This document shows, piece after piece, positions 11,838 to 21,644 of a stretch of 64,000 bases of DNA; positions within the stretch are counted from its first letter, which is position 1, and each line of letters opens with the position of its first letter. The stretch lies in NCBI RefSeq assembly GCF_037038585.1, contig NC_092524.1:42542001-42606000 (forward strand), read 5' to 3'. Position numbers and translations under genes: made by a program. A model generated the notes under the pieces. That model had not been told where the DNA came from, searched no databases, and saw only the letters and a list, made by a program, of their open reading frames with translations. The stretch is from Patagioenas fasciata. Lineage: Eukaryota > Chordata > Aves > Columbiformes > Columbidae.

Positions 11838-13298
11838 GGTGTCCAAGAGAGCTGGTAAATATTCAAACATCACTTCCTCCAAGCCCAAGACTGATGCATC
11901 TCTATGAGGAAGAAATCAAGTAAAGGGAGTAAGAGGCCAGCATGGATGAACTCCAGCCAAAACTCAGGTGGAAGAAGGATGTTCATGACATGTGGAAAAA
12001 GGGACAGACCACCTGGGAGGAATACAAGGAGGCTATTAGAGTATGCAGGGATGCAGTGAGGAAGGCCAAGCTCCACTTCAAAGCAAATCTGGCCCGGGAG
12101 GTCAAAGACAACAAGAAGGACTTCTCCAAGTATATCAACAGCAAAAGAAAGGTTAGGGGAAATGTAGGTCTGCTGCTGAATAAGAAGGGTGCCCTGGTGA
12201 TGGATGATACAGAGAAGGCAGAGTTACTGAATGCCTTCTTCACTTCTGTCTTTACTGCTAAGACTGGCACTCAGGTATTCCAGACCCTAGAGATAGAAGA
12301 GGAAGTCAGGCAAAAGGAAGACTTTCCATTGGTTGAGGAGGAACCGGTTAGAGATTGTCTACACAAACCTGACATCCACAAATCCATGGGCCTTGAAGGG
12401 ACACACCCACGAGTGCTGGGAGAGTTGGCAGATGTTATTGCAAAGCCACTCTCCATCATCTTTGAAGGGTCTTGGAGAACAGGAGAGGTGTCTGAGGACT
12501 GGAGGAAAGCCAGCATCTCTCCAGTCTTCAAAAAGGCGAAGAAGGACGACCCAGGAAACTACAGGCCAGTCAGCCTCACCTTCATCCCTGGAAAGGTGAT
12601 GGAACAACTCATTCTGGATGTCATCTCCAAGCACGCGGAAGAAATTAAGGTTATCAGGAGTAGTCAGCACAGGTTCACCAAAGGGAAATAGTGTTTGACC
12701 AACCTGATAGCCTTCTATGATTATATGACTGGCTGAGTAGATGAGGGAAGAGTAGTGGATGTTGTCTACCTTGACTTCAGCAAGGCTTTTGACACCGTCT
12801 CTCACAACCTCCTCATAGGCAAGCTCAAGAAGTGTGGGCTGGATGAATGCACGGTAAGATGGATTATGAACTGGCTGGATGGCAGAGCTCAGAGGGTTGT
12901 GAACAATGGTGCAGAGTCTGGTTAGAGGTCTGTAGTCAGTGGAGTTCCTCAGGAGTGTTAGGTCCAGTCCTGTTCAGCCTGTTCATCAATGACCCAGATA
13001 AAGAGACTGAGTGCACCCTCAGCAAGTTTGCTGACGATACCAAGCTGGGAGGAAGGGCTGACACACCAGAAGGCTGTGCTGTCATTCAGCGAGACCTGGA
13101 CAGACTGGAGGACTGGGCAGAGAAGAACCTGATGAAGTTCAACAAGGGCAAGTGTAGGGTCCTGCGCCTGGGAGGAGTAACCTCAGGCACCAGTACAGGT
13201 TAGGGGCGGACCTGATGGGAAGCAGCGCTACAGAGAAGGACTTGGGAGTTCTGGTAGACAACAGGTTGACCATGAGCCAACAAGAGATTCTGTGATGG
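11838..13298 (+). mobile_element. CR1 LINE fragment, decayed reverse transcriptase
   Basis: Translation gives classic CR1 ORF2 reverse-transcriptase sequence. An open stretch at 11942-12691 includes 'NYRPVSLT' and 'VMEQL'. The same frame then continues through 'YLDFSKAFDTVSH' (about 12770-12800). A second open stretch in another frame (12847-13203) includes 'FADDTKLGG', with FADD at 13027-13038 being the catalytic-motif region. The frame is broken by TAG at 12689, TGA at 12734, TAG at 12923 and a frameshift near 12950. After 'accatgagccaacaa' the expected remainder of the RT domain and 3' UTR is missing, and the sequence jumps to 'gattctgtgat', resembling the CR1 3'-terminal octamer repeat. 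It is 5'-truncated, internally deleted and dead. Endpoints are accurate to roughly 20 bp. Confidence 0.9.
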
Positions 13299-14100
13299 AA
13301 CAAGATTTTTAACAAGAATCAACATGTTGCTGTGGAAGTTGAAAAGTTGAAAATGGAAATAATAACAAGCAGGGGAAAAAAAACAACACTAAACAAACAA
13401 ACAAAAAACAACCTTGGCAAAGATGAGATAGCAGAAAGCATTTCAGCTGAGTATATAATGCTAACAAATTAATTAGGAAAAAAAAAAAAAGTTGTTTCTG
13501 TAATAGTAAAGGTAAAACTCTAACAGGCAAGGCACATACCATGTGTGCTCATCAAGAATATTTTCAGATGTGTTACAACTCCTTTCCTGGGATGTCTTTA
13601 CATGGAAGTCAAGTTTCATTGTGGGATGATCGCTGCCCAAATCTCACTCTGTCACAGAAGTGGGCTACATCTGTATAACACGGTAAGACTCTGTCCTCCT
13701 GAGCTCCTGTACTCCTGAGCCTTCCAGATATACCGTTCACATTCCTGTTTACTTTGGAAGAAGCAAGACTGAGCTAAGCTTTTGGTCATAAATGATAAGA
13801 CAAATTAAAATGATGCCTTAAAACTGTGTAAAGTAGAGTACCAATCAATTTTTAAAAAATTCCTTCAAAGCGAGTAGAGGAAGATGACAGAAAAATTAAA
13901 GCAGGCAAACTCAGTAAAAGTTGTATTGGGAAAGACTGAAGAAGGGAATACTTGAAATATATGAGCACTTACAAATTGCCTGTTTAAGATGACTGACACC
14001 CTAACAGTTCTAAAGGAACACTGTGAACTTGTTGTATGAGTGGCATATTTAATTCCTATTTTAATTCCTGAAAAAGTAAGACATACAGGACTGCAAGGAA
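13299..14100. other. Non-coding DNA after the CR1 copy
   Basis: A-rich stretches at 13375-13410 and 13478-13491, otherwise unremarkable. No gene or clear repeat recognised. Confidence 0.55.
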
Positions 14101-14144
14101 GAGGAAAGGAAAGGGTAAAAGAGAAGGAAAGGAAAAAGAAAAGC

Positions 14145-14294
14145 AAGGAGAAGGAGAAGGAGAAGGAGAAGGAGAAGGAGAAGGAGAAGGAGAAGGAGAA
14201 GGAGAAGGAGAAGGAGAAGGAGAAGGAGAAGGAGAAGGAGAAGGAGAAGGAGAAGGAGAAGGAGAAGGAGAAGGAGAAGGAGAAGGAGAAGGAG
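14145..14294 (+). repeat. (AAGGAG)25 hexanucleotide array
   Basis: Twenty-five perfect, uninterrupted 6-bp units (150 bp), all purine on the + strand. It forms the left block of a 552-nt polypurine tract that runs without a pyrimidine to 14696. Confidence 0.95.
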
Positions 14295-14330
14295 AAAGGG
14301 AAGGAGGAGGAGGAAAGGAAAGGAGGAGGA

Positions 14331-14689
14331 GGAAAGGAAAGGAAAGGAAAGGAAAGGAAAGGAAAGGAAAGGAAAGGAAAGGAAAGGAAAGGAAAGGAAA
14401 GGAAAGGAAAGGAAAGGAAAGGAAAGGAAAGGAAAGGAAAGGAAAGGAAAGGAAAGGAAAGGAAAGGAAAGGAAAGGAAAGGAAAGGAAAGGAAAGGAAG
14501 GGAAGGGAAGGGAAGGGAAGGGAAGGGAAGGGAAGGGAAGGGAAGGGAAGGGAAGGGAAGGGAAGGGAAGGGAAGGGAAGGGAAGGAAAGGAAAGGAAAG
14601 GAAAGGAAAGGAAAGGAAAGGAAAGGAAAGGAAAGGAAAGGAAAGGAAAGGAAAGGAAAGGAAAGGAAAGGAAAGGAAAGGAAAGGAAA
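14331..14689 (+). repeat. Compound pentanucleotide array (GGAAA)33-(GGAAG)17-(GGAAA)21
   Basis: Three homogeneous blocks: 33 GGAAA units (14331-14495), 17 GGAAG units (14496-14580), a 4-nt unit GGAA (14581-14584) that shifts the register, then 21 GGAAA units (14585-14689). All units are perfect. Long open frames on both strands here (Lys/Glu/Gly-rich on +, Phe/Ser/Pro/Leu-rich on -) are translation artefacts of the array. Exact copy number in an assembly may be collapsed or polymorphic. Confidence 0.95.
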
Positions 14690-15547
14690 GGAAGGACAGT
14701 GACTACTTTGTATGCGATGGAGAAGAGAAACAGGGCCAATAAACATCCAGATGACTAAATAGTCCTATGAAATAAGCACTGTGAGTTTAAAACTAGTAAA
14801 ACTTACCTGTTGAACATGATTTCTTTCTTTCTTTCTTTTTTTTTTTAATAGAATCACTAATGCCGTTATTTAATAAACTAAAATGGTACATAAGAATCTG
14901 TCTGCTTGAACATGAAGTGAAGTTTATAGGGCTGTCTCTGCTACATTTGGATTCTGGTAAAATGTTGGGCTGTATTAACTTCCAGATTTTACAAATTCAG
15001 ATTAGTTTGATTTTGAAGATAGTTATCGCTTGATATGACAACTTGGATGACTGTATACGAAGGGTATTGATAAAAAAACCAGCATTACAGTCAATGAGAA
15101 AGAGAATCTTAGATTAGCAGAGGAATCTATATTATACTAGGCCTTTCCTAACTTCATTAATGATCCCAGAAAGGCAGTAAACAGAGCTACTAATTTTCAT
15201 AAATTAGGTTGAATTGGGAGGAACAACCATTACTTGTGAGGAACAGAAAAGTAATAGCAGAGGAAATCTGGAAAAATTAAATTTGTGAATAAAAAGTAAT
15301 CAAATCAGATTCAATTATAAAAAATAAAAGGTAATGCAATCAGTGCATTAATTCTAAATGCCCTAAAGCTAAGAAGGAGACCTAAAACAACTCTTTGATT
15401 AAGATACTGAGTTAATGGTGAGAGCGAGCTAGGTACGAAGATGTCATTTGCTGGACTACAAAAAAAAAGAGCACTGCAAATGTGGCCTCTTTGTGTGTGT
15501 CTACCGCATCAGGAAGCCAGGAGGAAACGTCCTTGTAAAATAACTGA

Positions 15548-15612
15548 TTCAAAGCCCACTGAAGCAAATGGAAGGACTCCAGCCCCTGTCAATAGGCTTG
15601 GATCAGGCCCTA
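15548..15612. repeat. Ancient palindromic amniote repeat fragment
   Basis: 'ttcaaagcccactgaagcaa' followed by 'caataggcttggatcaggcc' matches the two arms of a hairpin repeat abundant in reptile and bird genomes, with core AAAGCCCATTGAAGTCAATG as I recall it. The arms are diverged and the match is from memory only. Confidence 0.45.
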
Positions 15613-16720
15613 GGCATGTCTGTGTGAAGTCACTTGGAACATTGCATTCCCTTTTTAGGCATAACTGTTACCACAAAGACACTGAGAAACTGAAGGAAGG
15701 CCAGAAAACTCTACTACCACAAGCACAGGGACTGGAACGACTGAATTCAGGATGGATTGGTTTAAATCATCACACAGGAAGCTTGGATTTGTACAATTAA
15801 ATATCATCCTCTTGTGCATTTGTACTTTATTTTCCTTAAAGAAAAATTTATTCTTTCCAATAAATTAGAAGTCACACACGATGATAAATAACTTTTTTGT
15901 AGAGCCCTCAAATTCAAGTTTTTTATTTAACTGACAAATACATTTGTATACATGTATATTGAAGACAGAATGTAGGAGAACTTATTCTTTCTGGATACAA
16001 TGTCTAAGATTTTATAAACAGTTAATCTCATTCTTTTCCCCTAGTTGTTACTCATAGACTAGAAAAGAAAAAGAAGTTTTCTTACTTTTTAAAAATTGTT
16101 ATCAGTTTTCTGTTTTGAAAGAGGTAGGTAATGAAGTGAACCGATCAGAGAGAGGGGCATAAATGAAGAAAATATTCTTTCTGGATCTCTGGGCATGGCT
16201 GCCATTGGGAGCTGGTCTAGCTTTCCAACAAGCTCTGGCTTTAGGCACGTGGCTGCTGACCTTCAGCAAGTTCAAAAGGTTTCTTGTCTTTCTTATGAAT
16301 TTCCACAGCAGATATACACTGTGTTCGTAAAATGGCAAATTACCTTAAAGTTAGAATAACTTGGGGTTTTAAGAAGCTTAGATCAGATATATTATACAAA
16401 TGTTACCGTGGAAAAATATCATGTATACTTCTTGCCATACTTTCCAATTTTCATCCACTGGATTGCTTTACCATATCTCCCTTTATTATTACTAAACTGT
16501 TAACAGAGCTTGAGCGAGAGGGGAGCAAGGGAGAGCACTATGGTTACAAATCTACAAGTATTGGGAGGGCATAGTTACTCAAGAGTTAGGCAGTGTGTTT
16601 TATAGCTGCCTATAGAAAGGGCTACTAACATAGGTAAGTGGGGGGGGGAGACAACATTTCACCATCGTCTGTGCTTTCCACAGTGCTGGCCAGCATCTAG
16701 GTATGAGAACTAAACCATTC

Positions 16721-16778
16721 CAGCACATGGAGCTCAGTGTCCTCTTCTCCAGCACATGGAGCTCAGTGTCCTCTTCTC
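16721..16778 (+). repeat. Perfect 29-bp tandem duplication
   Basis: The unit beginning CAGCACATGGAGCTCAGTGT occurs twice back to back (16721-16749 and 16750-16778) with no mismatch. Perfect identity in otherwise diverged intergenic DNA points to a recent duplication or a possible assembly artefact. Confidence 0.95.
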
Positions 16779-18562
16779 AAGCCCATTCTCACTCGGGGGA
16801 GAATCTTGTGCCCTGTTCCTGAGTCTGCATGTTGTGGTCATGTTTAGGCCTCTAGCAGACAGAGGAGTTGTTAAGCAGCTGTGTAGGACATATAGGAACA
16901 CCATAAGCTTGAGAACAGATCTCATCTACAGTTACAAGGGTTGATAATAAATATGACATATTGTGAAAAGACAGGAGACCTACCAGAACAACCATCCTTC
17001 AAAGTGGGCACCATAACACTTTCAACTACACAAACTCACAGAAAAATCTGAACAATTCAATGTATTCAGGCCAAAGAGTCTCAAAAATGCTAATGGTTTT
17101 CAGGTACTTATCATGCAACAGGTTTGATGCAGGCTGCTCCCACTGACTTCAAATCAACTTAAGAAGTTTCATAGCTTTGGGAAGCTGGTACAAGTAATTT
17201 TAAATTGCACATCAAAAATTAGTAACCCCACTTAGTAGATGCAGGCCCAGATTAACTTTTGTTAATTTTTCTACAGTCACACTTGTGTAAAACATGTTGT
17301 TTTAAAACATTATGGGTTTAGTCTGCTTTGTAAACTTGTTCAAAAGAGCAAAGCTATGTCAAAAAGGACTGATATAAATGGAAAAACAGACAAAGAGAAA
17401 AGAGGTATCATTAATTCTGGATAGACTTTTATTGACATGATCCCTGCTTATTTCCCTAGAATAACCCGAACCAACCAAATAACCAAAAAAAAAACCCCGC
17501 AACCAAAGCCAACAACAACGACCACCATGAAAAAATGATGTTGGAAACATTTGAAAGGACTCAGAAAAGCACAGGAATGTCTGGAGTTAAAGTTGAAAAC
17601 AGAGGCAACTGTTTCCTACTCTTGAGATAAATAATTTCACTTGTTGAAATGCTCAAATTTGAATACCTCTATAGGATGCCTGTAGCTAATCATAAGGATT
17701 TATTTACTCAAACAGACAAGTCATAAAATGAGTCAGTGACTGAAAATTACAACTAGAAAACTTCAAGCTAGAAATAAGACCTATTTTTTTCACAGTAAGA
17801 AACTTAGATCATATCAGAGAGTGTTATATTTTTCTTAAAATTAGGATGGAATACTTGGACTTTTTATCACAAGAATGGGACAAGTAAAGACTTCCATTTC
17901 ACCTGGTTCTTTGGTCTACTGCTGGCTTAAGGCAGCCTTCATGACACAACTTTAAGTGCCCAAGATTTTGGGATGTCTGTCTTAGGCATGACTGATTGAT
18001 TTCAGCAGATGTCTATTTCTCTGCACCAACTACAGATGACTGATTTAGCCTGGAAGAGCTATAATTTGCACACCTCAGGCTGAGATGAATCCTACACCAG
18101 TACTCTGGATAGACCTCCTTAGTTTGTGTTTGTAATCCATATTTCCAGAGTATCTTCCAAGCAAGTACTGGGGAGGTTTATGAATTTAGATTTTTACCTT
18201 CCAATATCCTCTAAAAGAAGTTGTATTGAGTTAAGATTTAAGATAGCATGCTTTTCTAAAATATATTTTCTAGCTCAGTTAAAATTTATTATTTCTGTTA
18301 TTCAGGAATTATCCCAGTTAGCCAGAACAGCTTCTTCTCATCTTGGAATTTTATTATGAAATCCACTGAATGAAATATAATTCTGTTATTTAGTTCCTAA
18401 CTATAGGGAAAAGAAAAATGAAAATGGGGAATAGTCTACAGCGCAGACACTGAGGAAGAAAGTTGTCCTGTTGGTACTTAATGTAAATAATTAATCAGGA
18501 AGAGAAAAATTTGTGGCATCCCTTACCATTGTGCTGCAAAAAAAGAGGACATAATCTGGAGT

Positions 18563-18607
18563 AAAACAAAACAAAACAAAACAAAACAAAACAAAACAAA
18601 ACAAAAC
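18563..18607 (+). repeat. (AAAAC)9 microsatellite with poly-A extension
   Basis: Nine perfect AAAAC units followed by A14 (18608-18621), G and A8. No retroelement body adjoins it, so it is simple-sequence DNA and probably not a retrotransposon tail. Confidence 0.9.
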
Positions 18608-20289
18608 AAAAAAAAAAAAAAGAAAAAAAAATCAAGCCACTCCTCAGATATATTGTCTGAAGTACTCTATAGCCTTTATACTTCTCTCCATGATGAGGGA
18701 GAGGGCTGAAGAATCCATGTAATGACGTATCACCTCTTGCAGCTATTGCTGCTCTGCCACCTGTTCTCAAACAGTCATGCCGGAAGTCCCTTCAAAGTGA
18801 GCCTCTGCAGCATATAAGATATAAACCCCTCCCAGGAAAGCTTTCTTCAGCATGGTCTGCATCTCCTGGAGCTACTGTAACAATCTTGCTGGTGTTTCAT
18901 TTGACAATAATGATAAACTTTTTTTCTAGTCATGGGGCTTTCTTCAGATGTTGTCCTGGCTCCTCAAGCACAAGATACTAAATGTACCTTGCATCTACAT
19001 AATTAGCGTTTCATGAGGTTGTCAAATTTAATCAAGAGCTGAGGACCTCAACAAGGTCCTGTGAACCAGTTTGCTGTCTGATGAACTCCAAAAGAGAGGT
19101 TAAAATATCTGGATTTTAATGGCTACTGCCTCACTGTGGTTATTAGTACCGAATGAAATGATATTGCGCTAAGTCCTGTGCAGCCTTTTATTGCAGGGAG
19201 AAAAATCATGCAGGGGGACAGAGAATAAAGAGATGGTCTTTTGATTAAGTTCATTTGCTCATATTGAAAACATTACACTTAAGTGTCAGTAGCTGCACAA
19301 ACAGCATTTTATTTCATATTGGACTTTTAAGATAGCTGGGTTCCTCTTGCCTCCAGGATGTCTTGTCAGAAGGGCATGTGGCCACATAGGTTGTGGACTT
19401 GTCCAAAATTACTCAACATTTGGATCTTTGTGTCTCAGAGTATTAACCAGATTACAGGTCATAATCTGTAAAAGCTCCCCTGCCACTGCTCTGCTTGACT
19501 CCATTCCAGATGAAATCTCTTCAAATAAATCCTGAATCACAATGATACTGCTTTGTGTGTCTACAGCCAAAAAGAAGAGACTAGAAAGGAGGGGAGGGAG
19601 GGGAAAAATGTATGTATATAAAGAGACATTTCCTTCAAGGGTAAAGACCTGAATTAATGAAGATCTTCATTTATCATCTCTGGTATTTTAAAGTATCTGT
19701 TCTTGTAAGGGAGACCAATTACAAAATTTAGGGTAAAGTAATTAATCTAGTGATCTCTCTTCCATTTGAAACTTCTTAATTTCTTATACCCTTTTCCATG
19801 GATTCACAATGCAAACATACCTAGGCATGCATCTGTTAGTTATGGCAATTTAGAGCAATTACTTAATTAACTATGACATACGAGTTTGTTTTACATTGGG
19901 AGTATTAGGCCTGTTTTCTTTTAAGAGAAGAAAAGAAAGGCTAGGCGCAGACAATACACATGAAAAGAATTCAAATTGTTGTGTTGCATTAAGCCATTTA
20001 CTGTTTACCATTCGAGACAATGAGGGACCAAACAACCTGTTTATAAACCCTTCATGAAATGAATTCCTGCTCAGCTGCTTCCATTTATGGCAAAACCAAT
20101 ACTGAGCGCACAGGACAGGGAAGACTACACTTGCACTCAGGGGCATAATTAAAGTAAAATGTATTTATAGAGTCTTCTATAATGTGACTCCCCACACTAT
20201 ATGACCACTCCATACAGGCTCATCCTTATTCAAAGGTGAAATTTAACATCACTAGTTCTGTTACCAAAAAAAGCAAAGAATTACAGTGG

Positions 20290-20400
20290 AGACAGACAGA
20301 GTAAACAGTTTCTCCAGGATTACCCAGGAATTCTGTGGAACAATTATCTGAGACCTCTTCATCTTAAATACCAGTCTACAGCACCTCAAATCTGGGCATT
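20290..20400 (-). repeat. MIR/CORE-SINE-like remnant
   Basis: The + strand contains 'ggattacccaggaattctgt' followed about 20 nt on by 'gagacctcttcatcttaaat'. This is the layout of an antisense CORE-SINE (a 'cacaggaagtctgtgg'-like body, then the tRNA-like head). It is highly diverged and the call is tentative. Confidence 0.35.
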
Positions 20401-21548
20401 ACCCCTCAAAGAAATGGAAGAAAAAAGAAAGCAGTTGGCAGTTTTTTTCTGAACTCATATATGTAAAAGTACAGGTTTAACACTAAATCCACTGCAATGT
20501 TCATAAATATGTAAATAGTACAGGTGTTGGTCTCATGCTCAGAAATGACGTTTTGGTCCCCCTGATTTTCCTTCAGTGGCTTTTTTATGCTGAAGTAACT
20601 TTAGGAAACAAGACTCAAGAGCCTAATTCCCCAGTAACTTTCAAAAGACCCACTTTATAGCAAGATGAAGAAGGTCTGATTTGAAACTAAATAAACTTAT
20701 TATTCACTAAAAGAAAAATAATGGCTTTGCTTAGATGTCATATTCACATGAACGAAAGTCCATAATTTGTGATCTAATCCAGAAATGTCTCCACTATGAC
20801 TGAGTTCATTCTCAGCATCTTCCACCATTTTACCTAACCAAATGTGAAACCAGGAAGAACCCACCAATAAGTCCCATAGTATGCAAAGTATTTTGTAGCG
20901 TCTCTTAGCAGGATTCCAAACATCAGATCTAGGTTTGGTTTATTTGCTGCACCCAGGATATTACAGATATTAGAAGAGAAAGTTAAACTTTCTTGGTTGG
21001 GGATTTGTTTGGGATTTGTGGTTGTTGGTTTTTTTTGTTTGTTTGTTTGTTTTTTGTTTTGTTTTGTTTTTTGTTTTCCCATTGTTACTGTTTTTTTCAG
21101 GGATACATCCTGCTTCATAGCAACCATCATGCAGGGAAAAGAACAGCTGCTTTCAAACTGGAATTTAACTCTAGGTTTTCAGATTTCCCAGACATTTTAC
21201 AAATTCTATGCATCGTCTGATAGCAGTGGCATCTAGAAGTTTGTTATGAATATTATTGATTCTAGCTACTGACTAGAATATATTAATGATGCAGTAAACT
21301 CTAACTGTCCTATATGTAGAATGGGACCCTTCCGTACCTTTCAAGAAACAAGTCCTGATAGTTAAGATAACCAGCTTTGGTAAAGCAGCAGAACTTCGAG
21401 AAAAACATTGACTGCTGGAAGTATAAACCAGGAAAAGTATTACTCTACGTAATGTCTCTGATACTGTTTCCACAGCATCCATTTTTTACTACCCAGCTGC
21501 ATGGGTTTGCATGCTGTCCCAGAACAGCAAGTCTTAATCTATAGTGAT

Positions 21549-21566
21549 ATAGTAGTAGCAGTAGTA
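21549..21566 (+). repeat. TAG-rich microsatellite, left part
   Basis: An imperfect TAG run ('atagtagtagcagtagta') that continues as 'tagtggtagtagtagtagta' at 21645-21664 on the other side of the palindromic insertion. This suggests one array split by the insertion. Confidence 0.8.
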
Positions 21567-21644
21567 CAGGGTGTTTCAAAAAGATGGACCCATTTTCAAA
21601 GCTATAGTGATTTTAAATTGGGTCCATCTTTTTGAAACACCCCA
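21567..21644. mobile_element. 78-bp palindromic MITE-like insertion, TA target site
   Basis: Two arms with 24 consecutive perfectly complementary bases (21569-21592 and 21619-21642, starting GGGTGTTTCAAAAAGATGGA) surround a short, partly complementary centre. TA dinucleotides lie directly outside both ends (21565-21566 and 21645-21646), as expected for Tc1/mariner-type TA target duplication. The outermost two bases differ between ends (CA versus TG). The element has no coding capacity and could only have been moved in trans. I do not recognise the family with certainty. Confidence 0.75.

Larger units (their letters stand above)
14697..21548. other. Intergenic DNA with scattered old repeats
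   Basis: No gene recognised. A 119-codon open frame at 15441-15800 overlaps an old palindromic repeat and shows no known domain. The stretch contains the 29-bp duplication (16721-16778), the AAAAC array (18563-18607), a SINE-like remnant (20290-20400) and T-rich low-complexity sequence (21029-21078). Confidence 0.6.

Noticed and set aside
11942..12691. 249-codon open frame as a host gene
   Set aside because: It is the N-terminal part of a CR1 reverse transcriptase whose continuation is broken by stops and a frameshift.
13865..14746. Long open frames of 220-293 codons on both strands
   Set aside because: They are produced by the purine-only tandem arrays, which contain no stop codon in several frames. 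The low-complexity products are mirror images of each other on opposite strands.
15441..15800. 119-codon open frame as a small gene
   Set aside because: No domain, no splice or promoter context, and it overlaps an old palindromic repeat at 15548-15612.
18608..18630. Poly-A run as a retrogene or LINE tail
   Set aside because: It continues directly from an AAAAC microsatellite, with no retroelement or cDNA body upstream and no target duplication.
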